Shown: positions 1-7,639 of the stretch, piece after piece
Layout of the letters: each line of letters opens with the position of its first letter
Numbering within the stretch: the stretch's first letter is position 1
Assembly: GCF_024793895.1 (NCBI RefSeq)
Contig: NZ_JANUSB010000016.1
Location: forward strand, 248,001-312,000
DNA length: 64,000 nt
DNA from: Serratia sp. AKBS12
GTDB lineage: Bacteria > Pseudomonadota > Gammaproteobacteria > Enterobacterales > Enterobacteriaceae
Direction: 5' to 3'
The notes under the pieces: generated by a model
The model's database searches: none
Told to the model about the DNA's origin: nothing
The model's input: the letters and a program-made list of their open reading frames with translations, nothing else
Translations under genes and position numbers: made by a program

Positions 1-59
1 TCGGCGCCAGGCAGAAAATTCCGACGCCACAAACGGCCACACCCCAACCATACGGACCG

Positions 60-74
60 TATACAATTCGTATA
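60..74 (+). promoter_or_regulatory. Inverted repeat at the promoter of the ParD-like/map pair
   Basis: TATAC (60-64) and GTATA (70-74) form a 5-5-5 inverted repeat in a TA-rich patch that could also hold the -10 element, 24 bp before the ParD-like start codon. Antitoxins of the ParD type usually repress their own promoter by binding such repeats, so this is a candidate autoregulatory operator. That role is inference. Confidence 0.4.
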
Positions 75-97
75 TTTGCCACTTAGGGAGCACCGAA

Positions 98-301
98 ATG
101 GGGATTGTGAAAATCACCGACGCCCTGCACGACGATCTGCGCCTTGCCAGCCTGACCATGACGCGTTCCATCAACGCGCAGGCCGAATACTGGATCAAGA
201 TCGGCATGCTGGCCGAATTCAACCCGGAACTGACCTATCCGCAATTGGTCAAGAAAATGATGAAAGATAACGCGCTGACGCTGAAGGAGATTGTCGGGTG
301 A
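98..301 (+). CDS. ParD-like antitoxin-family protein
   Basis: A 67-residue protein that I place in the ParD-like antitoxin family by overall pattern: a short strand (GIVKITDALHDDLR), a helix containing TMTRSINAQAEYWIKIGM, and a C-terminal tail of the length that often contacts a toxin. An RBS (agggag) lies 9 bp before the ATG. The TGA stop overlaps the GTG start of the next gene by 4 bases (GTGA), so the two are translationally coupled. No ParE or RelE toxin follows; the partner position is taken by a methionine aminopeptidase. The ribbon-helix-helix fold is likely but not proven. Confidence 0.75.
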   Translation: MGIVKITDALHDDLRLASLTMTRSINAQAEYWIKIGMLAEFNPELTYPQLVKKMMKDNALTLKEIVG

Positions 302-1092
302 AACAGATTGTGATCAAGACGCCGGAACAGATTGCCAAAATGCGGCACTCTGGCGCACTGTTGGCCAGGGTGTTTGCTATGCTCGATGGAGCGATCCGTG
401 AAGGCATCTCCACCATGGAGATCAACGACCGCGCCGAGGCATTCATCGTCAATGAGCTGAAGTCGCGCCCGGCCAGCAAGGGCCAGTACGATTTCCCTTA
501 TGTGCTGAACACCTCAATCGACGAAGTGGTGTGCCACGGCATCCCGTCCGCCAGTAAAATCCTGCGCAGCGGCATGATCGTCAACGTCGACATCACGCTG
601 GAAAACGACGGCTATATCGCCGATTCCAGCAAAATGTATTGCATCGGCCAACCATCGCCGGTCGCCAAACGGCTGGTAAACAATGTCTATCAGTCGATGT
701 GGGCCGGCATCCGCGCGGTAAAACCGGGCGCGACGCTGGGTGATATCGGTCATGCCATACAGCAACACGCCGAGCAGGCCGGCTACAGCATCGTGCGTGA
801 ATATTGCGGCCACGGCATCGGTCGCGAGATGCATGAAGAGCCGGCGGTGCTGCACTTCGGCCAGCCGGGTACCGGCATGACGTTGCAGGAAGGGATGGTA
901 TTTACCATCGAACCGATGATTAACCAGGGCGATCGCCGTATCAAACAGAAGAAAGATGGCTGGACGGTGATCACCCGCGACAAAAAACTGTCAGCCCAGT
1001 GGGAGCACACCGTAGCGGTCACCGCCGACGGGGTGGAAATTCTGACGCTGCGTGAAGAAGAGCGTCAGAACGGGTTTTCAGAACGCTATTAA
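298..1092 (+). CDS. map: Type I methionine aminopeptidase, second copy
   Basis: Removes the initiator methionine from nascent proteins. All five metal ligands of the family are visible: the two Asp of VNVDITLENDGYIADSSK, the His of GHGIGREMHEEP, the Glu of FTIEPM and the Glu of WEHTVAV. At 264 residues it is the full length of E. coli Map. It starts with GTG inside the stop of the ParD-like gene. It is not in the usual map context next to rpsB, so it is probably a paralogue of the essential enzyme, though a single window cannot show this. dld follows after 35 bp. Confidence 0.9.
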   Translation: MKQIVIKTPEQIAKMRHSGALLARVFAMLDGAIREGISTMEINDRAEAFIVNELKSRPASKGQYDFPYVLNTSIDEVVCHGIPSASKILRSGMIVNVDITLENDGYIADSSKMYCIGQPSPVAKRLVNNVYQSMWAGIRAVKPGATLGDIGHAIQQHAEQAGYSIVREYCGHGIGREMHEEPAVLHFGQPGTGMTLQEGMVFTIEPMINQGDRRIKQKKDGWTVITRDKKLSAQWEHTVAVTADGVEILTLREEERQNGFSERY

Positions 1093-1127
1093 TCCGAACA
1101 CCAAGATAACGTGACAGGGAGATCGGC

Positions 1128-2846
1128 ATGACGCAGTCCGCCAGCAGCGAAAAGCAGGCATTTATCAGTCAGTTGAAAAACATCGTCGGCGGCCAGCAAC
1201 TGCTGACCGACGCACGCAGTACCGAACGCTACCGCAAAGGGTTTCGTTCCGGGGTTGGCGACGCGCTGGCGGTGGTTTTCCCCACCCGGCTACTGCAACT
1301 GTGGCAAATCCTCCAGGCCTGCGTCGCTGCCGACAAGATTGTCATCATGCAGGCGGCAAACACCGGTTTAACCGAAGGCTCTACGCCGAGCGGTAATGAT
1401 TACGATCGCGATGTGGTGATCGTTAGCACCCTGCGGCTCGATCATGTCCAGGTGCTGGATAATGGCAAGCAGGTGGTCGGCTTCCCGGGCAGTACCTTGA
1501 ACCAGTTGGAAAAGTTGCTAAAGCCCTATGGCCGAGAGCCGCATTCGGTGATCGGTTCGTCCTGTATCGGCGCGTCGGTGATCGGCGGGGTGTGCAACAA
1601 CTCCGGCGGTTCGCTGGTCAAACGCGGCCCGGCATACACCGAAATGGCGTTGTACGCCCAACTGGGCGCCGATGGCCAGTTGCGGCTGGTCAATCATCTG
1701 GGTATCCGGCTTGGCGACACGCCAGAAGAAATCCTCACCCGGCTGGAACAGGGAGATTACCGACCGGAGGACGTGGAGTACGGCGAGCTGCGCGCGTCGG
1801 ATAATGAATACGCCGAGCGGGTACGCGACGTGGATGCCGACACCCCTTCACGCTTCAACGCCGACCAGCGCCGATTATACGAAGCCTCCGGCTGCGCCGG
1901 CAAACTGGCGGTGTTCGCGGTACGGCTCGACACCTTCGAAAAGGAAACGCAGGAACAGGTATTTTATATCGGCACCAACGACACGGCGGTACTGACCGAG
2001 CTGCGTCGCCACATGCTGAGCCAGTTCGAAAACCTGCCGGTGGCCGGCGAGTATATGCATCGGGACATTTTCGACATCGCCGAAACCTACGGCAAGGACA
2101 CCTTCCTGATGATCGACAAGCTCGGCACCGACCAGATGCCGCGCTTTTTTACCCTCAAGGGTCGCGTCGACGCCACGTTCAACAAACTGCCGCTGCTGCC
2201 GCATAACCTGACCGACCGCCTGATGCAGGGGTTGAGCCATCTGGCTCCCAGTCACCTGCCGAAACGCATGAAGGCGTATCGCGATCGCTTTGAACACCAC
2301 CTGCTGTTAAAAATGTCCGGTGCCGGCACCGAAGAAGCCTATGCCTATCTGAAACACTACTTTGCCAGCGCCGACGGCGACTTTTTTGTCTGTACCGCCG
2401 ACGAAGGCAAAAAAGCCTTCCTGCATCGCTTTGCCGCCGCGGGTGCCGCGGTGCGTTACCATGCGGTTCACGCCGATAAGGTGGAGGATATTCTGGCGCT
2501 GGATATCGCGCTGCGCCGCAACGACAACCAATGGTTCGAAACGCTGCCGCCGGAAATCGACAGCCAGCTGGTGCACAAACTGTATTACGGCCATTTTATG
2601 TGTCACGTGTTCCACCAGGACTACGTGGTGAAGAAAGGCGTCGACACGCACCAACTGAAACAACAGATGTTGGCAATCCTCGATCGGCGTGGCGCGGAAT
2701 ACCCGGCCGAGCATAACGTCGGCCACCTGTATTACGCCAAACCGGCGTTACAAACCTTCTATCAGCAGGCCGATCCCACCAACAGTTTCAACCCTGGCCT
2801 GGGCAAAACCAGCAAGCTGAAAAACTGGGGCAGCAATACCCGGTAA
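1128..2846 (+). CDS. dld: Quinone-dependent D-lactate dehydrogenase
   Basis: Membrane-associated FAD enzyme that oxidises D-lactate to pyruvate and passes electrons to quinone. The 572 residues match the family length (E. coli Dld 571). The N-terminal FAD-binding domain has the conserved block TGLTEGSTPSGNDYDRDVV and GSSCIGASVIGGVCNNSGG; the C-terminal half is the Dld-type membrane-binding and cap region (FNPGLGKTSKLKNWG at the end). In E. coli dld lies next to pbpG; here the two are 10 kb apart with accessory genes between them. Confidence 0.95.
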   Translation: MTQSASSEKQAFISQLKNIVGGQQLLTDARSTERYRKGFRSGVGDALAVVFPTRLLQLWQILQACVAADKIVIMQAANTGLTEGSTPSGNDYDRDVVIVSTLRLDHVQVLDNGKQVVGFPGSTLNQLEKLLKPYGREPHSVIGSSCIGASVIGGVCNNSGGSLVKRGPAYTEMALYAQLGADGQLRLVNHLGIRLGDTPEEILTRLEQGDYRPEDVEYGELRASDNEYAERVRDVDADTPSRFNADQRRLYEASGCAGKLAVFAVRLDTFEKETQEQVFYIGTNDTAVLTELRRHMLSQFENLPVAGEYMHRDIFDIAETYGKDTFLMIDKLGTDQMPRFFTLKGRVDATFNKLPLLPHNLTDRLMQGLSHLAPSHLPKRMKAYRDRFEHHLLLKMSGAGTEEAYAYLKHYFASADGDFFVCTADEGKKAFLHRFAAAGAAVRYHAVHADKVEDILALDIALRRNDNQWFETLPPEIDSQLVHKLYYGHFMCHVFHQDYVVKKGVDTHQLKQQMLAILDRRGAEYPAEHNVGHLYYAKPALQTFYQQADPTNSFNPGLGKTSKLKNWGSNTR

Positions 2847-3010
2847 CATCTGCGTCTGCCGCCGCAGCCCGGTAATACGCGGCAGCAGCGGCAATTTGCC
2901 GATGCCAGGCAGTTTCCCCAACGCTATTGACCTAAACTTGTTGATGGACGCGGCAGCTATGCCTGCGTTATTGCGTTTGCGCCATTTTGCACGACGAAAG
3001 GAGCTATTTC

Positions 3011-4384
3011 ATGGCATACCAGACCATCAACCCCTTTAACAACCAGCTGATCAAAGAATATACGCCACACAGCGACCAACAGATCGAACAGGCGTTGGCA
3101 CAGGCCGACGCGCTGTATCATTCCGCCTGGGCCAGGGGTGATATCGCGCAACGCCTGCCGGTGCTGCATAAACTGGCCGATCTGATGGACAGCCGGCGGG
3201 AAGCACTGGCGAAGATTGCCAGCGTGGAAATGGGCAAACTGATTAACCAAAGCCGCGGCGAAGTGGCCCTGTGCGCGCAAATCGCCCGTTATTACGCGGA
3301 TCATGCCCAGCAGTTCCTGGCGCCGGTACGCTATGACTCCACGTTGGGCGAAGCCTGGGTAGAACATCATCCGATCGGCGTGCTGATGGCGGTTGAGCCG
3401 TGGAACTTCCCGTATTATCAACTGATGCGCGTGCTGGCGCCGAACCTGGCCGCCGGCAACCCGGTAATGGTCAAGCATGCCAGCATCGTACCCAACTGTG
3501 CCGTTGCGTTTGAACAGTTGCTGCTGGAGGCCGGTGCTCCCGAGGGCGCCTATACCAATCTGTTCATTTCAACGGATCAGGTGGCCAATATCATCGCCGA
3601 TCCGCGGGTACAGGGCGTGGCGCTCACCGGCTCGGAAAAGGCTGGCAGCGTCGTTGCCGCACAGGCAGCGAAAAAATTGAAGAAGGCCACGCTGGAACTG
3701 GGCGGAAACGACGTGTTTGTGGTACTCGACGACTGCGACCTGGACAGAGCGGCAAAAGTGGGCGCCCAGGCGCGACTGAACAATGCCGGCCAGGTGTGTA
3801 CCGCAGCGAAGCGTTTTATCGTGCAACAGGGCGTCGCCGAGGCATTTTTGCAAAAACTCACCGAGCGGTTCCGTTCGGTCACCCTCGGCGATCCGCTGGA
3901 TGAGGCCACCACCCTCGGGCCGCTGTCGTCAAAAGCGGCGCTCGACGGGCTGATAGCGCAGGTCAAAAACGCCGTCGACCATGGCGCAACCCTGCATTAT
4001 GGCGGCGAGGCGCCGCAGCATGACGGCAATTTCTTTGAACCCACCATTCTGACCAATATCAGTCGGGAAAATCCGGCCTATTTCGAAGAGTTCTTCGGCC
4101 CGGTGGCGCAGATTTACGTGGTACAAGACGATGACCACGCGGTACAACTGGCCAACGACTCGCACTATGGCCTCGGCGGCGCAATCTTCAGCGGCGATAT
4201 CGAGCGCGCCAAACGGCTGGCCTCGCGCATTGAAACCGGCATGGTGTATATCAATTCGCTGACCGATACCGCGCCAGAGTTGCCGTTCGGCGGCGTAAAA
4301 CGCTCCGGCTTTGGCCGCGAGCTGTCAGATTTGGGCATCAAGGAATTCGTTAACCAGAAACTGGTGGTGGTCAGTCGCCACTAA
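3011..4384 (+). CDS. sad: NAD(P)-dependent succinate-semialdehyde dehydrogenase, Sad/YneI type
   Basis: Aldehyde dehydrogenase of 457 residues. The catalytic Cys is in GQVCTAAKRF and the general-base Glu in LELGGND; PWNFPYYQLMR and FGGVKRSGFGRELS are further family motifs. It is closest in pattern to E. coli Sad (YneI), which oxidises succinate semialdehyde to succinate. The start chosen is the ATG at 3011, with gaaaggag 6 bp upstream; an in-frame start 24 bp earlier lacks a good RBS. Substrate is inferred from family likeness, and other aldehydes are possible. Confidence 0.85.
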   Translation: MAYQTINPFNNQLIKEYTPHSDQQIEQALAQADALYHSAWARGDIAQRLPVLHKLADLMDSRREALAKIASVEMGKLINQSRGEVALCAQIARYYADHAQQFLAPVRYDSTLGEAWVEHHPIGVLMAVEPWNFPYYQLMRVLAPNLAAGNPVMVKHASIVPNCAVAFEQLLLEAGAPEGAYTNLFISTDQVANIIADPRVQGVALTGSEKAGSVVAAQAAKKLKKATLELGGNDVFVVLDDCDLDRAAKVGAQARLNNAGQVCTAAKRFIVQQGVAEAFLQKLTERFRSVTLGDPLDEATTLGPLSSKAALDGLIAQVKNAVDHGATLHYGGEAPQHDGNFFEPTILTNISRENPAYFEEFFGPVAQIYVVQDDDHAVQLANDSHYGLGGAIFSGDIERAKRLASRIETGMVYINSLTDTAPELPFGGVKRSGFGRELSDLGIKEFVNQKLVVVSRH

Positions 4385-4396
4385 CCGTCTTTTCCG

Positions 4397-4418
4397 GCAC
4401 TCTCTTTGCGGAGAGTGC
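4397..4418 (+). terminator. Rho-independent terminator after sad
   Basis: An 8-bp perfect stem GCACTCTC/GAGAGTGC with a 6-base loop lies 13 bp after the stop codon and is followed by the T-rich stretch tgttaatttatt. Confidence 0.75.
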
Positions 4419-4578
4419 TGTTAATTTATTGTTGCAAACCCGCGCTAGAACGCATAATTTACTTTACTGACCGCCGGTTGTGCTCCGCGCCTGGCGTAGT
4501 GCGTTGCGCTATCCCACGGCTCGCGTTGAGCCACGGTCGATTGTTTACGCTGTTAAATCCATACTAACGGGCATCTCA

Positions 4579-4734
4579 ATGAGCGTTTTCACACAGGCAA
4601 GCGATCCAACATCAGCGACCTTCCCGGCCGCCGTTGTGCCTTGTGTTTCCGTCTCCCCTCCTGCCGTTTCATCTGTCGTGGTCGCCGTCATGGCTGGCGT
4701 GGCTCCACCGCCGCGCCGCGTGGTGGTGCGTTAA
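4579..4734 (+). CDS. Valine- and proline-rich short ORF, candidate leader peptide
   Basis: A 51-codon ORF between sad and the DMT permease. Fourteen codons are Val and eight are Pro; the C-terminus reads SSVVVAVMAGVAPPPRRVVVR, with three Val codons (GTG GTG GTG) right before the last codon. It resembles the IlvL and IvbL attenuation leaders of the branched-chain operons in composition and in ending on a run of control codons. It has no recognised domain, and no strong RBS is visible upstream. The Val run lies in one arm of a hairpin (CCACC/GGTGG). A function in attenuation is inference; expression is not shown. Confidence 0.45.
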   Translation: MSVFTQASDPTSATFPAAVVPCVSVSPPAVSSVVVAVMAGVAPPPRRVVVR

Positions 4735-4753
4735 ACCCACACTGAATTTATCC

Positions 4754-4823
4754 CTCCGGTTAGCTGATTGCGTATGACCTGAAGCGTCGTCTGCGCCGGA
4801 GTCTGTTATTCCCTGACAGGTGA
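4754..4823 (+). promoter_or_regulatory. Possible alternative RNA structures at the permease RBS
   Basis: CTCCGG (4754-4759) can pair with CCGGAG (4796-4801). The intervening ACCTG (4777-4781) can instead pair with CAGGT (4817-4821), which is part of the Shine-Dalgarno sequence AGGTGA of the permease. The two pairings compete, which would suit translational control by ribosome position on the upstream leader ORF. There is no clear U-tract, so classical transcription attenuation is less likely. Found by eye, not by folding. Confidence 0.3.
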
Positions 4824-4829
4824 AATTGA

Positions 4830-5681
4830 ATGCGAACTATCTCTCAGCCGGCCAATGCCGGCCTGGCAACGCTGTTTGTGCTGCTGTGGAGCAGCGGCGC
4901 CATCTTCTCGCGTATGGGGCTGGAGCACGCCTCCGCTCTGGTATTTTTAAGTCTGCGCTGCACGATTGCGCTCACGCTGCTGATCGCGCTCGGCCTGTGG
5001 CAACGGCGGCTATTGCCGGCGCCCGGCAGCCGTTGGCGGGTCGCGCTTATCGGCCTGCTGATGATCGGCTGTTACCAAACGGCCTATCTGCTGGCGCTGG
5101 AATTGGGCATCACGCCCGGGGTGCTGGCAACCCTGCTCGGCGTGCAGCCGATCCTCACTCAGTTCATTACCGAACGGCGCTGTGCGGGACTGCGCGCAGT
5201 TGGTCTGCTGCTGGCGCTGGGTGGATTGGTGCTGGTGGTATATCAGAGCGTGATGGTGGCGCACTTCTCGCCGGCCGGCATCGCCTGCGCGTTTATCGCC
5301 CTGGGCTGCATGACCGTCGGTACGCTGCTACAAAAAGGGATGGATCAGCCGCCGCTGGCGGTGCTGCCATTGCAATATGCCGTCGGGTTGCTGGTGTGCG
5401 CGGCGGCGATGCCGCTTACGCCCCAACACATTGACTGGCAACCGGCGCTGGTGCTGCCGCTGGTGTGGATGGCAGTGGTGATTTCGGTATTGGCCACCCT
5501 GCTGCTTTACCGGCTGATACAGCGCGGTAATCTGGTGCAGGTCACCAGCCTGTTTTATCTGATCCCCGCCGTCACCGCGCTGCTCGATTACCTGCTGCTC
5601 GGCCACCGTCTGGCGCCGCTGAGCCTGGCCGGCATGGCGGCGATCGTGTGCGGCGTGCTGCTGGTGTTCCGTAAGGCATAA
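4830..5681 (+). CDS. DMT-superfamily (EamA) permease
   Basis: A 283-residue inner-membrane protein with ten predicted transmembrane segments in two EamA repeats (roughly residues 10-140 and 150-280), the usual architecture of drug/metabolite exporters such as RhtA or YddG. The first segment has the typical LWSSGAIFSRMG. AGGTGA lies 6 bp before the ATG. The substrate cannot be read from sequence; if the upstream Val-rich ORF is a true leader, a branched-chain amino acid or related compound would be a reasonable guess. Confidence 0.85.
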   Translation: MRTISQPANAGLATLFVLLWSSGAIFSRMGLEHASALVFLSLRCTIALTLLIALGLWQRRLLPAPGSRWRVALIGLLMIGCYQTAYLLALELGITPGVLATLLGVQPILTQFITERRCAGLRAVGLLLALGGLVLVVYQSVMVAHFSPAGIACAFIALGCMTVGTLLQKGMDQPPLAVLPLQYAVGLLVCAAAMPLTPQHIDWQPALVLPLVWMAVVISVLATLLLYRLIQRGNLVQVTSLFYLIPAVTALLDYLLLGHRLAPLSLAGMAAIVCGVLLVFRKA

Positions 5682-5688
5682 ATAACAG

Positions 5689-5717
5689 GCCCCTCATGCC
5701 GGGCCGACATGAGGGGC
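5689..5717. terminator. Hairpin between convergent permease and yohC
   Basis: A perfect 10-bp stem GCCCCTCATG/CATGAGGGGC with a 9-base loop lies 7 bp past the permease stop and 23 bp past the yohC stop on the other strand. It could serve both transcripts. No U-tract is present on either side. Confidence 0.6.
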
Positions 5718-5740
5718 GATTCAGCGGCAGGGATTAACGG

Positions 5741-6331
5741 TCAAAACAGCCAGACACCATAGCCCCACATCAGCACCGTCAGACCCAGCAGCAGCTCCAG
5801 CAACAGAATGCCGATGGCGAAGGTGGAACTCGAGAAGATGAAACCTTCCCGGCTGTCGATGCCCAGGAAATGCGGAATACCCAGATACAGCAGATAGCCG
5901 GAGTAACACAGGCCGACAACGCCGACGAACAGGCATAGCCATACCACCGGATACAGTGCCACCAGGCCGCTGAGGAACATCGGCGTGGCAACGTAGCCGG
6001 CAAACACCATGCAGCGATGCAGGCTCGGGCGGGATTCATAACGCCGAGCCATCCAGTGGATCACCTTGCCCATCACCGCCACACCCGCCAGCATCAGCAG
6101 ATAAAAGGCCACGGCGGTATACAAGGCGGTAAACATATCCAGCTGAATGGCATGCCCGTCACCGGACAGCCAGCCCAGTTGGGTGGTGCCGATAAACGCA
6201 CAGATCACCGGAATGGCTGCCATTAACAGCACATGGTGGGTATAAAGATGCGAGACGCTTTCGTTCTCGCGCTGAATTTCCTTGAACTCGGTGTTGGGAT
6301 GAGTCAACAGCCCCCAAACATGATTAACCAT
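5741..6331 (-). CDS. yohC: YohC, Yip1-family inner-membrane protein
   Basis: A 196-residue protein with five or so transmembrane segments that matches E. coli YohC along its length (HHVLLMAAIPVICAFIGTTQ; MVFAGYVATPMFLSGLVALYP). The start was set at the ATG of MVNHVWGLL, because GAGGAGGTG lies just upstream; the frame remains open further upstream but there is no RBS there. Function is unknown in E. coli. In E. coli it sits between pbpG and yohD; here it is separated from both. Confidence 0.9.
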   Translation of the reverse strand: MVNHVWGLLTHPNTEFKEIQRENESVSHLYTHHVLLMAAIPVICAFIGTTQLGWLSGDGHAIQLDMFTALYTAVAFYLLMLAGVAVMGKVIHWMARRYESRPSLHRCMVFAGYVATPMFLSGLVALYPVVWLCLFVGVVGLCYSGYLLYLGIPHFLGIDSREGFIFSSSTFAIGILLLELLLGLTVLMWGYGVWLF

Positions 6332-6380
6332 GAAACACCTCCTCATCTCGCCGTAGGCCGCACTCGGCGAGGAAAAACAC

Positions 6381-6446
6381 ACCTCTGACGGACATTCGTC
6401 CGCTTGAGGTCAGCGGCCACAGGGCTCTCCCCCTGACAATATTATA
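6381..6446 (-). promoter_or_regulatory. yohC -10 element and structured 5' leader
   Basis: On the minus strand a perfect TATAAT (6446-6441) gives a transcript start near 6434 and a leader of about 100 nt. The leader holds a hairpin with CGGAC/GTCCG (6389-6393/6398-6402), closed by ACCTC/GAGGT (6381-6385/6406-6410). No -35 match is evident. I could not assign the leader to a known riboswitch class. Confidence 0.45.
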
Positions 6447-6498
6447 GTCTTTTGTTGAAAAAACGTTCGCACAAGCGGGTTCAGCGGGCGGTTTACTC

Positions 6499-6504
6499 TA
6501 TAAT
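6499..6504 (+). promoter_or_regulatory. -10 element for the acyltransferase/GNAT pair
   Basis: A perfect TATAAT lies 31 bp upstream of the start codon at 6535. The -35 region is weak. It is divergent from the yohC promoter. Confidence 0.5.
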
Positions 6505-6534
6505 CAAACTGTTAGCACTTTGGGAGGAAATACC

Positions 6535-7002
6535 ATGACGCCAAAACTTCGTACCCGCCAAAGCGGCATTGCCGACGTTGAGGTCGGGCAAAACGTAATG
6601 GTGGTTGAACCCAGCAATTTGTACGGCTGCTATCTGGGGGACGACGTATTTGTCGGGCCGTTTGTCGAAATACAAAAAAACGTCTCCGTCGGCGCACGCA
6701 GCAAAATTCAATCGCACAGTTTTATTTGCGAATACGTCACGCTTGGCGAGGACTGTTTTGTTGGTCATGGCGTGATGTTTGCCAACGACCTGTTCAAGCA
6801 GGGCACGCCGGACGCCAACGCCGCGAACTGGCGACGCTCGCAGATTGGCAACCAGGTATCTATCGGCTCCGGTGCGACCATTTTAGCGGTAGATATCTGC
6901 GACGGCGCGGTGATCGGTGCGGGCGCGGTAGTGACCAAAAATATCACGCGCAAGGGTATCTATGCCGGCAATCCGGCCAAACTGCTGCGGGAGTTGCCGT
7001 AA
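6535..7002 (+). CDS. Left-handed beta-helix acyl/acetyltransferase
   Basis: A 155-residue protein made of hexapeptide repeats ([LIV]-G-x4), for example VSVGARSKIQSHSFICEYVTLGEDCFVGHGVMFANDLF and IGNQVSIGSGATILAVDICDGAVIGAGAVVTKN. It is like the N-acetyltransferases that modify amino sugars (WlbB/FdtC type) or other CoA-dependent LbH enzymes; the likely catalytic His is in GHGVMF. Start at the ATG after gggaggaa; an in-frame start 15 bp earlier would swallow the RBS. Its stop overlaps the next start by one base (TAATG). Substrate unknown, and there is no LPS or sugar cluster nearby. Confidence 0.75.
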   Translation: MTPKLRTRQSGIADVEVGQNVMVVEPSNLYGCYLGDDVFVGPFVEIQKNVSVGARSKIQSHSFICEYVTLGEDCFVGHGVMFANDLFKQGTPDANAANWRRSQIGNQVSIGSGATILAVDICDGAVIGAGAVVTKNITRKGIYAGNPAKLLRELP

Positions 7003-7541
7003 TGAGCGAGATCGTGATTGAACGCATCACCGACTTGCCCGAGGGTTATCTGGAAAATAACGATTTTACCTTTTACGTCGAACAGTACGCCCAGCCCCGC
7101 TTTGACACGCCGCTGGAACAGTGGCCAATGCTGCCGGTGGTACCGTTTCGCAAAAACTACCCGCTGGCGCCGTTCGTCAACGACGAAGGCGATACCTTTC
7201 TTGCCCGACAGCGCGGCGTAGCGGTCGGCCATATTACTCTGAGCAAAAACTGGAATGATTACACGCTGATTGAAGAAGTGGCGGTCAGCCGTCAGGCGCG
7301 GCGGCGCGGCATCGGCACCGCGCTGCTGAATGCGGCACAGCAATGGGCGCGCGAGCGTGACACCGCCGGCCTGATGCTGGAAACGCAAAATAACAATCTG
7401 ACCGCCTGCCGCTGCTATCAGCGTTACGGTTTTACCCTGGGGGGTATCGATCGCTTGCTGTACCGCGGCCAACCGGATATCGCCGACCATGAAATCGCGC
7501 TGTTCTGGTATTTTCCCTTCAACAATCAGGTCGGCTATTAA
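7002..7541 (+). CDS. GNAT acetyltransferase, streptothricin-acetyltransferase-like
   Basis: A 179-residue GNAT protein. The acetyl-CoA loop is VSRQARRRGIGTALL (Q/RxxGxG/A motif A), preceded by IEEVAV. The ending LYRGQPDIADHEIALFWYF is typical of the Sat/SatA family, which acetylates the beta-lysine of streptothricin. It is translationally coupled to the LbH transferase upstream. A resistance role is possible, but family members without drug resistance exist, so the substrate is uncertain. Confidence 0.7.
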   Translation: MSEIVIERITDLPEGYLENNDFTFYVEQYAQPRFDTPLEQWPMLPVVPFRKNYPLAPFVNDEGDTFLARQRGVAVGHITLSKNWNDYTLIEEVAVSRQARRRGIGTALLNAAQQWARERDTAGLMLETQNNNLTACRCYQRYGFTLGGIDRLLYRGQPDIADHEIALFWYFPFNNQVGY

Positions 7542-7639
7542 CCCAATGCACAGCGGTTTGGTCATGGTTTAGACTTTATCCGTCACGGTGGAGTGATAAT
7601 TGCGGTCATTCGACACCACAGGCCACCGACGGGGGATAC

